A program made the position numbers and the translations under genes. DNA of 64,000 nt from NCBI GenBank assembly GCA_025506515.1, contig CM046457.1, positions 2,592,063 through 2,656,062 on the forward strand, read 5' to 3'. Below are positions 1 through 11,640 of this stretch, in pieces. This DNA comes from Flaveria trinervia. Taxonomy: Eukaryota > Streptophyta > Magnoliopsida > Asterales > Asteraceae. Positions within the stretch are counted from its first letter, which is position 1. Each line of letters opens with the position of its first letter. The notes beneath the pieces were generated by a model. The model did no database searches and was not told where the DNA came from. It was given only the letters and a program-made list of their open reading frames with translations.

Positions 1-524
1 CACTTGTAAACTCTTTCTTTGGCATTCCAGTTACCAAATCATGCTTAATTAATTTATTCATGTTCTTAAAGTTTACATGGCACATTCTTTTATGCCATAG
101 GAAAACTCATCACTATGGCTTTAGACAGAAAGCATGAAACTTCTCCAGAGGGAGAGGTTTCTTGCAAATCCATCTTGTACATGTTTCCTTTCCTGGGGGC
201 TCTAAGCAGGATATGCTCATGAGGAATGACCACACCAGGCTTAAGAACAATGCACTCATGCTCAGTAAAGAGCATGTTATGACTCTGATCACAAAATTGA
301 GATACACTCAGAAGATTGTATCCAAGCTCCTTAACAAAGTTTACCTTTTCTATGTTGAGCTTACCATTTGTGACCTTGCCCCTCCAGAAATGTACCACCT
401 TCATCTCCTCCAAAAGCAACTGGTCCTCCATCAATCCTTTCAAAGTTCTGGAGTAGTGACCTATTGCCTGTCATGTGCCTGGAACAGCCACTGTCTATGA
501 TCCAAACATTTTTGTCTGTCTTCA
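1..524 (-). pseudogene. copia pol start: protease, GAG-pre-integrase, integrase N-terminus
   Basis: On the minus strand a copia protease signature, DSGCSRHMTG, is encoded at about 466-495. Then follows a GAG-pre-integrase domain (about 90-400) with the typical VKELGYNLLSVSQFCD and later RAPRKGNMYKMDL strings. The first 80 bases encode residues like HVNFKNMNKLIKHDL, the zinc-binding start of integrase, which normally processes and joins cDNA ends. The pieces lie in different frames: the protease is one frame off the pre-integrase segment and the stretch before integrase holds a stop. The copy is therefore broken, and it is also cut by the window edge. Confidence 0.8.
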
Positions 525-548
525 GCTGTCCCTGCACAAAGAGAAAGA

Positions 549-1912
549 TTAGTTACATTTGGAAACCCAAGCCTTGCTTGTCTTGGGCTTATTTGCAGAA
601 GGTAATTCAACAGTAATAGATCCTATGGTTGTTCTAAGAGGATCTTGAGCTGTTGTTGATGGAGAATTCTCAGTCACTTGGTCTTTCTTAGACATCCACA
701 CCACCTTTGGAGTCTTGGACTTGACCTTCAAAACTTTGGAAGCTTTTGGAACTTCGGAAGTTTTGATGACTGAACCTTCGAAGATTCTGCAGACACTGCA
801 ACAGACTCTAGTGCTTCGAAAGAACTCCTTTCTTCCGAGACCAAATTTTCTTCCGAGGGTAATTTTCCACTTCCCTTCTTCTTAGACTTGGAGCTTCCAA
901 AGGAAACAGGTTTTCCTTCCGAAGCTTGAATCTTCTTAGAACTCTTTGAAGCCTTTGTTTTGGTCATATGGATAGTACCTTTAGGATTGAAGGGACAATC
1001 CTTGGCAATGTGAGTGATACTTTCACACATGACACAATTCATCTTCTTCTTCACAAGAGCCTTTTTCTTGGAATAGGATTGTCTTTGGTCATATCCCTTC
1101 TCCACCTTCATCTTTACAGATGCTGAGACAGTCCTCTTGGGTTGAGGACTGTGCTTGGAGTTTGATGGTCCAGGCTGTGCAGCAGTGGTACATAGCAGAT
1201 CAGTCTTCTTCTTGCTACTGAGAGGAGTTGAACAAGAACCAGAACTCTTAGCAGAAGAGTTTTGGTTGATGTCTTCAGTCCCTACCACTTTAACCCTATA
1301 GAGATAAAAACTTGTTTCTGCTTAGAGTCAAAAGTAGTCTTGATCTCTTGAGCCTTCCTTGTCTTTCTTTTGCTCTTTCTGATCAAGTTCTTTCTCATGG
1401 ACTTGGTCATCGCAGTCTTCTTTTTCTCCTCAGAAGGATAGTGGCCCTTCTTGGAATCCTCCTCTTCACTCTTCTCAGAGGGATTCTTCACTATCTCTTC
1501 TTCATCCTCTTCACTCATAGGATCTAAAAGAGAAAGCTCATCTTCACAAGTTCCACACCTAGGAGATCTTACTGACAAGATTGTGTGTGGAGGAGCTATC
1601 TCATTGGATCCCAGTCCCTGCCTTTTTTGATAGCACACTTTGTTGTGCAGGGATGAGGATATCATGTTCTTGAAGGTCTCCTCTTCAAGAACACTCTCTT
1701 TCTACCCTGGCTTTGCTGATCACAAGCTCAGCCTGGCACTCAGTTAACTTGGTTATGAGATATTTGATTTGAGTCCTAAAATCTGTGTGTTCATGTTTTA
1801 GAACTGAAATGGTTTTCTCTAAGTCCTCTATCTTCAGTTTATAATCATTTTTAGACTTTCTAAAATCAGATTTTAAAATGTTTAAGGACTCAAGGTCAGA
1901 TCTCAGTTCCAA
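549..1912 (-). pseudogene. copia gag C-terminal half: coiled coil, second CCHC knuckle
   Basis: Three neighbouring minus-strand reading segments (1685-1912, 1282-1665, 728-1288) continue into 549-731. The first is a heptad-rich coiled-coil stretch (LKIEDLEKTISVLKHEH). The middle is Lys/Glu/Ser-rich. The third holds a perfect CX2CX4HX4C knuckle, CVMCESITHIAKDC, near 985-1035, then a Ser/Lys-rich tail with repeated SSK and KLPKF units. The last joins to the protease. Gag forms the particle shell and packages RNA; the coiled coil probably supports assembly (inference). The frame changes show decay. Confidence 0.7.
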
Positions 1913-3267
1913 GTTTAGGACCTGTATCTGTTAACTTTAGCAATGCATTCAGGAGTACAAAGATGTTCCAATACCTTGGCTTCATCATGATCTGCCATTA
2001 GTGCTTGGTTTGGAGAAGCATCTTCCACCTAAAAGCTCTAGTCAAAGCCTCCTTCTTCAACAGCAACAGCAGCTTGCTGCTTTGACTTCTCATTCTGGAG
2101 AGCTTTGTCAGTGTAGTTTGGTCTAGATTGTGTTTGGCCACCATTTGTTCTAGGTGCCTTACACTCTCTGGCAAAGTGGCCCATCAAGTTACAGTTGTAA
2201 CACTTGACTTTGCCTTTGTCCAGTCCAAACTTTCCACTGGTTGCATTGCTTGGAAACTTCCTTCCAGTCCTCTTGTAGAACTTCTTGCTGCTCTGTGAGT
2301 GAGAAGAGCCATCTGCTGGACTATTTCCATGTATTCCAGATCATCTGGATGGATACAGTCCAGGTCTTCAAGAGTGAAAAGAGAGTTGCCACAGCTTTCA
2401 TCAGAAGACACAAAAGCTTGAGAAGAGCTTGTCTCTTGGAATGGGCTTCCTTGAGTGTAGTTCTCCCTTGGTGTCTTTGGGAAGGTGATGAAAGGACCCT
2501 TTGTGAATTGTCAGGGTAGCATAAGATTGATGTTTGGGTTCTATGCTATCCCTTTCAACCACATGTAGGGCTGAACCCATTTGATTGTTGGAGTTGCCAG
2601 ATGAACCTTGCAGTTCATCTCCATCTGGTAGCCACTGAGAATCCCATATAACTCTGTCAGAGTAAGAGTTTTGAGATTTTCAGTTCTCTTGATCACCACA
2701 CAGTAGTGTGTCCATTGCCTAGGAAGTGAGGACATGAACTTCCTTACAATGTCTCTGTTCTCAAGAGAAACTCCTCCATCCACTAGGGTATCCATAATCT
2801 CAACATACCTAAATACTACTGAGTCATGGTTTCACCTATTTTGAAGGTGAAGTTTTCAAACTGCTGCTTCAGGAGATCCTTCTTGTTCTCCTTGGCTTCA
2901 GAGAACCATCATACATCAGTTTCAGTGCATCCCACAGCTGCTTGGTTGTTTTGCACTTCTTGAAACCTCTGTACATAGAGTTTGGAAGGGCAGTTTGAAG
3001 GGCTGTCATGGCTTTTCTGTCAATTTCTACTCTCTTCCTATCTTCATCAGAGTAGTTAGCCACATCTTTTGGGATCATACCAGCACCAGTAGCAGAATGG
3101 GTGCTGGGTATGAAAGTTCCATTCTCAATAGACTCTCACATTCTTGAATCAAGAGACCTGATGAAACCTTCCGTTCTCAAACACTAGGTGTCAAACTCAT
3201 CAAGAGTGATCAGTGGGGACTTGTTCATGGTTCCAGTTTCCATATCAGTTTTGGAAATGGCTGCCAT
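1913..3267 (-). pseudogene. copia gag N-terminal half: UBN2-type domain, first CCHC knuckle
   Basis: A methionine at 3265-3267 opens a minus-strand frame starting MAAISKTDMETG, about 70 bases downstream of the tRNA primer site, which is why I take it as the gag start. The body carries the UBN2 signature: ALQTALPNSMYRGFKKCKTTKQLWDALK at about 2940-3010, written here only to mark position as KQLWDALK, then VRKFMSSLPRQW near 2720-2760 and LTLTELYGILSGYQ. The first knuckle, CYNCNLMGHFAREC, lies near 2165-2205. Stops and frameshifts split it near 3190, 2870, 2540 and 2180. Gag is the structural shell protein. Confidence 0.72.
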
Positions 3268-3337
3268 TTGAAAAGTTTAGTATTTGTGTGTGTGAGGGAT
3301 CTTAAGATGGTGAGATTTTATATCAAGAGCCTGAATA

Positions 3338-3349
3338 GCTCTGATACCA
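3338..3349 (-). other. copia primer binding site (initiator Met-tRNA)
   Basis: The minus strand reads TGGTATCAGAGC, the standard plant retrotransposon match to the 3' end of initiator Met-tRNA. It lies 2 bases inside the LTR end and starts minus-strand cDNA synthesis. Confidence 0.85.
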
Positions 3350-3351
3350 AA

Positions 3352-4138
3352 TGCAGGATCGTTGAAGGGTGTAAGTTACAACACAACAACACAAGAGGAG
3401 ATTAACTAAACTTTAATCAAACAGTAAACTGGATTAACCAAGTTGAGACACTAAGAACACAAGTAATGCAAGAGACAGAACACAAAGAACACAAGTGTAT
3501 GGTTTTCAAGAATGCAGTATATTGCTTTCTCTATTTTCTCTTACAAGTGTTACAAAGCATATTTGAAAGATACAAGAACATGAGATACTTATACTACATC
3601 CTACAACCGATTATACTTTGAAAGCCAGCTGGATACAATTGACTAGACACAAACAAAATCAGTTGTAGAGTCAAAAGGTAGATTGCCTTTTGACTTGTGA
3701 CTATGACATGCCATAGCTCGCATCCTTATCTATTACAAAAAGGATAAAGTACATAAAGTAGAAAGTTACAGACTCAAGACCTCAATGTACAGTTACGAAA
3801 AGCATGGACCTTTTCACCAACTCATGTAAGTTGGTGACTTGCAGAGATGCAGCGGAAAGGTGTCCAGCTTTATGGAACAGTACATCAGATAAAACATGTT
3901 ACTAAAAGTCTTCGGAAGAAATCTGTCTTCATGATCTTGAAGTTTCGGAAAGACTTTGTCTCTGAGGCTTCGGAAGACTTCATGTTTGGCTTCGGAAGAT
4001 ATTGGTCTTGGCTTCGGAAGATATTGGTCTTGGCTTCGGAAGATATTGGTCTTGGCTTCGGAAGATTTCATACTTAGAGTATTTTCTGTTTCATGTGTGA
4101 AACTTTCTAAGCTTCTTCTTTGATGCATTTGTGCAACA
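3352..4138 (-). mobile_element. copia 5' LTR
   Basis: On the minus strand the LTR starts TGTTGCAC at 4138 and ends CTGCA at 3352, directly before the primer site, about 787 bp. The TG...CA ends and PBS position define it. A TATA-like AGTATAAGTATC sits near 3583-3594 on the minus strand. The outer end is inferred from the TGTTG start, as the other LTR is outside the window. Confidence 0.62.
3988..4068 (-). repeat. 22-bp tandem repeat in copia LTR U3
   Basis: Three full copies and one partial copy of a 22-bp unit (GGCTTCGGAAGATATTGG followed by TCTT on plus) start at 3988, 4010, 4032 and 4054. Looser CTTCGGAAG copies lie upstream from 3909. It sits near the outer end of the LTR, where enhancers usually are. 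Confidence 0.9.
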
Positions 4139-6959
4139 TGCAGAATAGACTTAAGATGTTTAGGTTCAGCCTATTCATTAGTCTCTACATGTTCCATTTA
4201 GGTGTTTATAACATTTATAAAAAAACTAGTAATATTGAACCACCTGATGCAAGTGTAGAGACCTTTAAGGGAAAAAGTTAAATAGTTTTTTTAATATATT
4301 TTTAATAACAAGTTAATCTTCTTTTTTATGGAAATTTTCGTAAATGCCCCTATAAAATTACGAAATATCGTATATACACAACAAAAACCTAAAATATCAA
4401 ATAAAATCATTTAAATGAATATTTATTTTATGATGATTTTACCTTTACCAAATATATTATTTTTAACCCATATTAATTCTATCAAAATAAAAAACTTAGT
4501 ATTCTCTGTTTGACTTCTACGATTCTAGTGGCACCCATGGATTGATTCTGTTTGGTAATAATAGCTTGATATGTTATTCTCGTACAAGAAGATATATGTG
4601 AAGAGTACCTTCCAAGAAGATATATGTGAAGAGCACCTTCCAAATAATTCTTTGATTCCATATGAAGCCAAAGTAAATTTAGTATGCATTTGACTGATCA
4701 ATATGCATTTTCCACAAATTTTGTTTGCCAAACCACAAAATTTGCTTCCATTATTTTAATATTTGATTTCAACTGAAATCAAAATTCAATTAGACTTTCA
4801 TAAGGTTCCAAATTCCTCTCTCATGTCTCAACAATAATGAAATTGTAACCCACTGAATATCTTACACGCTTTCGTATTTCTTGAATTACTTAATTATGAT
4901 CCAAGGATTTCTTTCGATTTCAGTGTGGTATCATATATGCAATTATTGAGGTTTCTTTTGTTTGCCTTTAGATTTATAAAACAGATTCGGCTTGGGTAAA
5001 TATAAAGTTTTAGAAAATAGGGTATAATAGTCATTTTTTGAATTATTTTAAATAAAATGAGTAAATGATATTTCAAATATTGGTTTTTAAGGACATATAT
5101 GATATTTAAGTTTTACTTGGGTATAAACTATATTTTAAAGGAACATTAATTAAATAACTTTAATAAACTTGGTTGTATTTCCTTTAAAATTACTAAACAC
5201 CTTCAATCACATGGAATAACAGAAGAGGAACTTTGATGGGACCGAAGACGTTGTAGGGTTCGTTGGTAACGGTGATGTAAATGCTAACACTTTTAAAGGA
5301 TTTAGGACCCATTGATGACAAAAGTCAAAAACCCATCCAAAAATCTCACTTCAAAAGACATACAAGACCCACCAAAACGATTAACATAGGATTAGAATTC
5401 AAGTCTTTCAAAAAGAGATGTTTATCGTCTAACCATACTTACATTTTTGTCACAGAAATTATTTACATGGATAATCATTCAAAACTTACGCAGTTAAATG
5501 ATGTTCAGGATTATATATTACATATAACAAAATTTTCAGTGCGACTTGACCCATATGTGCACAAGCTAGCTTGTTCTTTACAATATATTTTCACACTTTC
5601 GGTTTGTAACATGAATTTAGTTTAAGGTATGGTTATAGTAAAAAGGGTATTAATTTTAAAAAAAAACTTAAGAAAAATTGTAGGTTTAACACATGTACTT
5701 TTATTGTTTTAAAAAATAAGATATTTTGATTATTGTATCAAATAGGTTAGCTCATTGTGTCTTGTATGTTCATTATGTCAAATATTAGTTTATTATTTCA
5801 TGTATTTTACATTATTTATTATATGTATTTATCATTATGTTTTATGTTTTAAATCATTTTGAGTTATTTTCTTTACTGTATTTATAGATTATACAAACTT
5901 ATTATCTATTATGCTCTTTTACAATTATAAGTATAGAATGATATATCGCCAATGTATTTTTTTTAAACTTATTGTGTTGAACTTAACAGATTGTGTTATT
6001 TTTGTTATTTTTTATACATTATAAATTTGTTATATGTTATTGTATTTTACAATTTAATGTAAATAATTATGTTATTTCATCAATGTATTTTTCAAAACTC
6101 ATAATATTCAAGATAACACAATTAAATCAGATAACATAATCAAATCGGAAAACGCAATCAAATTAGAAAACACAATAAGTTATTATGTTATTTAGTCATT
6201 GTTTTTAGTGTATTATATTAATTAGTTTTTAATTTATTTTTATGTTTATCATACTAGAGATACCCGACAATTTTATTCCACTATTATATTTTTAATTATC
6301 ATTTTAGAAGAGCACAATGGTATTTAAAAAAATACAATAACTAACAAAACAACACAATGAAATGCTAAAGAAACAATAATGATATATGAGCTTAAACACG
6401 TAGAATATTTATTATCTTTTTATATAACAATACTTTACTCGTTTAAAGATAAAAAAACACTCGTTTTTGTGCTGTATATTTTATTAAAAAAATAATACCG
6501 TACATAAACTTTTGAACGCTACAAAAACGGAGGAACTTGTAAAAAGAGAACAAAAGTAGCTATTTCTAAAATACTACTTTAACAAATATTTTCCTATAAT
6601 TTGATCACAACCACTATTTAAAGAGAATGATGATTGATATTACTTTTTATATTTTTTTAGTTTTAAAGACTTTTTTATTTGAACATTTTCCATTTAGTAA
6701 ATACTTCGAGGGGGTGGTTTGTTTTCGCATAAAATAGTTTTACACGACAGAAATTACATAACGTTGTATATGTATAATGATGTTATTTGAATAAAAAATA
6801 ATAATGATGTTTAAATAGTTACTTCTTGTCTTTAGTTATGTTATGTGGGTTTGTTATTTCTTTTTATGTACTTGGTAGTGTAATTGAATGTTTACCACAA
6901 TATGCATATATTTTAGAACTCGTGTAATTAATACATGTCGAAATCATGAACCATTACTT
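4139..6959. other. AT-rich gene-free intergenic DNA
   Basis: I see no supported gene here. A 28-bp unit beginning CAAGAAGATATATGTGAAG is tandemly doubled at 4585-4642. A short inverted pair, GTCTCTACA near 4182 and TGTAGAGAC near 4256, could form a hairpin. A 114-codon reading frame at 5281-5625 has no recognisable domain and is probably chance. Confidence 0.6.
5640..6010. repeat. AT-rich dispersed repeat, copy 1
   Basis: Shares a run of motifs in the same order with 11220-11560: TATTGTATCAAATA, a TTAG-AT-CA-T block, TGTCAAATATTAGTTTATTA, then ATTATCATGTTTT and TTTTAGATTATTT-like blocks. It looks like two diverged copies of one non-coding element whose ends I cannot define. Confidence 0.4.
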
Positions 6960-7877
6960 TGCACAAACGTGATAAAGGCATTAGGTTAGCCATTTTTTAG
7001 ACCTTCATTTGATTTTTCTACCTTAACATATTCCCTTTAGATGCCTATTTGAGCCTCAACTTGTCATTTGAGTGAACCACGTTATTAAACCCATTAAACT
7101 TTTAGCCTTTTTAGTTAATAAGTTGTATGTGAAGTCCAGTTTATGATATGTTTAACCTTTCTAGTGTTGCTTTTACTTTGTATTTGAAGTGTGTTAGATA
7201 GTAATCAACAACAAAAATAGTTGGTATATATATACAAAAAAAAGAAAAAAGATAAGAAATGGCTAGATATGAGGCCAAAATGACCAAAGTATGGAACAAC
7301 AAAAATAGTATAAGTTCTCATAGTGTGTTCGGGTCAATGTAAATCAAGTTGATAATAGTATGTGTAGTTTTTAGATTTAGCATATCTAGATTGAATTTCA
7401 TTCACCATCGGGCATTATAAATCCTTTTATGCACCCTTAATTATAGCCTAACAATACAACCCATAAAAGACCTCTTGATTTATGTATTGTACTATGTTAG
7501 TTGATTGATTGAGATGTGAATGTTATAAGAGTTTATGTTAATAATGCGAATTATTGGTTTTGAGTGTTCCAGATATACTAGTATATAATCACTAGTCAAG
7601 AAAACAACCCAAGAGGAGTGATTATTGTGAGATGCATGAATGCGTGTGTGTTGGAAGCCCAAAGTAAGTTATGCTTGGTTAGGTGATCCTAAGTTTTAAA
7701 TCATGCACAATAGTTACTTGTGTGTTGTAATCTTGAATGATGTAAATCTTAGAGCTGGGTATGCCTTGGGATCTTAACTGACACAATGTTAAGAGTTTTT
7801 TAATGTGTTTGATTGATTAGTATTGAAATGTTACAAGAGACTTTGTTTGAGGGCAAACAAAAGAATAAGTGTGGGGA
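6960..7877 (+). mobile_element. Tat-like gypsy 3' noncoding region with polypurine tract
   Basis: The stretch has the feel of the long untranslated region that follows pol in plant Tat/Athila elements (for example TTAGCCATTTTT, then TTGAGCCTCAAC) and resembles the reverse complement of 13441-14460. It ends in GGGCAAACAAAAGAATAAGTGTGGGG-type sequence at 7850-7876 (AAGTGTGGGG at 7867-7876), the usual polypurine tract before a Tat 3' LTR. Pol is missing. The assignment rests on this tract and the layout. Confidence 0.45.
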
Positions 7878-7879
7878 TG

Positions 7880-8470
7880 TGATAATTGGGTAATACGCAT
7901 GCATGTATCTTAGTTAATAACATGTTTTCAATATTACTTTATGTATTGAATGGTATTACTTTGTTACGTGTTTAGAATGTAGGTCAAATAGAGCTTAATG
8001 GGCATTAATCCTAAAGGATATCAAGGATATTAATATTATTGTCTGACACATGCTAAGAACAAAGATGATTATGGACAATATACGGAGGCCATAAACGGAT
8101 TTTCGCATATCATAGTGGATAATTTCAAATTTTGAATCATATATAAGCCCTAACATTAAGGGTTCGAGGGGACTCTAGACTCCAACCCCAAGAACAAATC
8201 TTTGGACTATTTATAGCCATTAAAGATCTCTCTAACCATCATTTGATCAAGGATTCATATGCTCAAAGTAAAGATTGAAGAGATTATGATTAAGATGCAT
8301 GATCATCTTTGGGTGAATGGTTTGTGATTTAATTGTGCATACTTGTGCTTTTAACTAGTGAATACATAAACTTTGATTGTATAACAACTTTTTTTCGTTT
8401 ATGTGTTTTGAATCATGTGTTAATTATTGCTTATTAAGTTATGAATTTTACATTATTAACCATACATGTA
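7880..8470 (+). mobile_element. Tat-like LTR remnant
   Basis: Begins TGATAATTGGG right after the polypurine tract. A promoter-like CATATATAAGCC lies at 8139-8149, followed by GGGTTCGAGGGGAC, the usual TATA-plus-leader arrangement of Tat LTRs. The 3' border is not defined; it may end near 8470 where base composition changes. Confidence 0.42.
8139..8147 (+). promoter_or_regulatory. TATA box of Tat-like LTR
   Basis: CATATATAAG in an otherwise moderately AT-rich LTR, about 260 bp from the LTR start, followed by a GC-richer leader. Confidence 0.4.
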
Positions 8471-8984
8471 AGTAAAACAACCAAATATCACCCTCCTTAA
8501 CTTACATCTATGTAAAATTAATAGTTTGTATTATACATTTATGTAAATTAGTGGGTTTTTTTTGTTCTGAAAATAAATATTGGTTTTGTAATAATCCTGA
8601 CCCTAGGTAAATGTTAATATAAGATATATAGTTTCCTTAAGTAGCTTAAGAAATAATAATAGAATCACTTGTGACCAATTTAAAATTTCACAAATGAGGC
8701 TATTTAAGGCGTATCACTAATTGTAATCCAGGGTAAACATTGAAGTTTGTTAAAATATAATGTTTTTCTATTTGGATGACAATGAAGTAGTAGAGAAACA
8801 ATTAAAAATCATAAATCAAAGGAAGATCAAGATTACAGAGCATAAGATCAACACTCTAACGGAAGATCGCAATTAGAAAAAACAGTTAGCTTTTGATATC
8901 GATTCAATCAGGTTTGTTGTACCGTATTATATATATAAAGTTTACTATACAAAATAATATATTTGTGTGAAATGTACAAAGTAA

Positions 8985-9240
8985 TCATGTAAGAAGAAAC
9001 ATTACGGTGGAAGTATAACGCAAGTGTTATTATTAATCACATAGAATGATCACGTAAATGTGGAATTATCACGCAACAATATATTCTTGCATGATAATTT
9101 CATCCCTACTACGTGATAAAATCAGGCAAGCATAATCCTTCTTATGTGATTATTATTTGTTCTTGCGTGATAATTTCACCATTATACTTCATACACTTTG
9201 TATAGAAAATTCACTTTGTATCACAAAACCATTAATATCT
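8985..9240. mobile_element. MITE-like palindromic element
   Basis: The motif ATTATCACGCAA and its reverse complement alternate: 9064-9076, 9085-9100 (variant), 9110-9118 (variant) and 9162-9176. Outer blocks also pair: GTACAAAGT and GGAAGTATAA near 8977-9020 against TTATACTTCA and ACTTTGTATA near 9183-9202. Such a coding-free fold-back of about 250 bp in AT-rich DNA resembles a degraded miniature inverted-repeat transposon. No clean target duplication was found. Confidence 0.42.
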
Positions 9241-10510
9241 TCATAAACAAAACAAATTACGTCAACCATTGATATATATAAATTATTTTATATTTATTTT
9301 AATCAAAAGGTTATTAAGGTAATTTGACAACTTTGTATTATGTATTATAGGAAACTTCGATTTCCTTTAAAAAAAATTTATCCCTCTCTCTTTTCAATAT
9401 TCAACACCAAAAAGCAATTATTTAAACATCTGAAATGAGTGAGATTCAAGATTCAAACATCTAAAATGCAGCGTCACATCATCACAATCGTCATTCACCT
9501 TGATCAGCTTCATGATGTATTGAAATTCAATATTTTCTACAAGCTATGAGAGTGGCCATTGTCTTTTTCTAAAGGGCCTCGGGTTTTTCCACAGAATCGT
9601 TTTTGCTTTTGCATTGGTCCCATCCCTTTTGTTTTCTTCTTTAATGTACTAGTTTTTATGTATATTTATTATAATGATTTCCTTTATGATTTTTGTTAAA
9701 AATCTATGATAATTATTTATACTTTATTATATACACTCATACTCCAGTCTGTCAAGTAATTTTATTTGCTTATTTCAGTTGGCATTCTTTTATATTATCA
9801 CTTTCTATAGGGATCAAAGATGAATTATTATTTATTTTTTATCTACTCTTATTGAACAAACATAATCTGTTGTACTTGAGCAATTAACTTCAAATAAAAA
9901 CAGTAAATTTCAATCCAACATCCAATTTCAAAACAAAATATGGAATTGTATGTTTGTAATATGGATTTCCTTAGTTTTTTCTTCTGTACAACATCATCTT
10001 TTTCTTATTCTTAAATCATCATGGAGATTAGTGCAGTATACATATATGTATATATTTACATGTGCATATTTTCATAAAATGTGTGACACATAATGTAATA
10101 AATCTATTATTTGTTTCAACAAAAGTGTAAAAAACTATTCCTTTTTAAATCTGAATGTTTGTAAACATGTAATAAACATGCTTTTTTTTAAATACACCTG
10201 TAAAAAGTCCATTTTTTGTTTTCTACACATATTATATATAGACGTATATTTTTCTTTTTACAGACCTGTGGAAGCAAATTAGCCAATTTATATCAAACTG
10301 GGTTTCGTGTATTACACAGAATGAATAATAAAATACTAAATAATTATTAATTAAAATTTATGCATTATAATTCATGCTTGAAGATAAAATATGATTATAA
10401 TTACATATAAATAGCTACTTTAAATAAATAAATAACAATATATTTTATAAATAGATTTATAGGCTAAAACTTATTGATTAAACGGATTATAGTTAGAAAT
10501 AAACACGAAG

Positions 10511-10634
10511 ATTAGATTATAATATTTTAATATTATATATATTAAAATTGTATATACGTAATAGTTAAAGAAATAAAATAATTATACAATTTTAATATAT
10601 ATATATATATATTATTAAAATATTATAATCTAAT
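10511..10634. repeat. Long inverted repeat (hairpin, arms about 44-52 bp)
   Basis: The left arm 10511-10554 (ATTAGATTATAATATTTTAA...) is the near-perfect reverse complement of 10583-10634 (...TTAAAATATTATAATCTAAT), with a 28-base spacer and a few extra TA units on the right. An outer AGAAATAAA/TTTATTTCT pair suggests it extends further. Confidence 0.75.
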
Positions 10635-11199
10635 ATTTACGTATAATTATTTATTTCTTGATTATCTAAATAGTTTTATTTTTAGACATTCGTTTTATGA
10701 TTATTTCATAACTTTTTTATCAAATTCTTATTTTTTTTTGAATATTCTAATTTGTAATTATTCTGGGTGTTTTAACAAGACTACTTTTAAAAAAATTCAC
10801 CTTCATAATTTTTTTATAAACAAAAGGATTTAAAATATTTTGCTTAAAAAGGTTTAATGTTTTAGAAAATTTTATATTATATAAAATTTTGTTTTTTATT
10901 ATTTAGATTTTAATTAAAATATGTGATTTTTAAGTACCTTAATAAAGTATATTTTTAATAAAGATAGTTTGATTTTAAAAAAATATAGATACGAGAAAGA
11001 AATATAACAATTAATAAAATTAATCTTTAATAAGAGAGAAAAACTTGTATTAGTATTTAAATTACCATAATTTCATTTTGGAGGGAAAAACAATGTGTGA
11101 ATATCTAGAAATTTGACAAGTGGCATAAAAGTGGGTTAAAAATACCAAGTGGCAAAAAAATCTTCTTTTATTAGATACTACAGATTAGACGATTCGATT

Positions 11200-11560
11200 G
11201 ATAATTTAAGTATATACAATAGTATGCAATTTAATAATTAGTATAAAGTTAACAGGTAGGATTGTAGTAAATAAAGTTCAAAAAGATTTTTGAGCTTTAC
11301 GTGTGTCATTCTGTTGAATTTAAATATGACGATCTTTTAGTTATTGTATCAAATATATTAGATCACTCTATGTAGTATGTTAGATTGTTGTGTCAAATAT
11401 TAGTTTATTACATCAAATATTTTTCGTCAGTTATTACGTATATTCATTATCATGTTTTTACATTTTAGATTATTTCATGTTATTTTAGTTATAGTTTTAT
11501 ATATATTAAATAAATTTGCTATTATTTTATCTTATAGTGTTAAGACAAACACAATGAGGA
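11200..11560. repeat. AT-rich dispersed repeat, copy 2
   Basis: Diverged partner of 5640-6010, same orientation, with TGTCAAATATTAGTTTATTA (11391-11410) as the clearest shared block. Confidence 0.4.
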
Positions 11561-11640
11561 GCGGTAATGTGTGAAAATATATATTATTTTATTTTGAAAA
11601 TGTTTTTGTTCACAAATTAGTTTTAAAATTTAGAAATTCC

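Larger units (their letters stand above)
1..4138 (-). mobile_element. Ty1/copia LTR retrotransposon (SIRE/Maximus-like), 5' part
   Basis: Read on the minus strand, the order is LTR (4138 to 3352), tRNA primer site, gag with a UBN2-type domain, a first CCHC knuckle, a coiled-coil stretch, a second CCHC knuckle, protease DSG motif, GAG-pre-integrase domain and the start of integrase at the window edge. Protease and integrase ahead of reverse transcriptase is the copia order. The long gag with an extra C-terminal region and the DSGCSRHMTG protease motif resemble the SIRE/Maximus lineage; lineage is inferred from memory of motifs. RT, RNase H and the 3' LTR lie left of base 1, so the target duplication cannot be checked. 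Confidence 0.85.
8471..11640. other. AT-rich gene-free intergenic DNA
   Basis: Very AT-rich DNA with no supported gene. It holds a MITE-like palindromic region (8985-9240) and a long inverted repeat (10511-10634), listed separately. A 64-codon frame at 9693-9887 is a low-complexity artefact. Confidence 0.6.

Noticed and set aside
3988..4068. Heat-shock element cluster in copia LTR
   Set aside because: TTCGGAAG has TTC and GAA with one base between, not the two required for a canonical heat-shock element.
5281..5625. 114-codon plus-strand open frame in AT-rich DNA
   Set aside because: No domain, no codon signature, no promoter or intron context; composition fits chance.
9693..9887. 64-codon hydrophobic open frame
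   Set aside because: Low-complexity AT-rich translation (Ile, Leu, Tyr, Phe); no support for a membrane protein gene.
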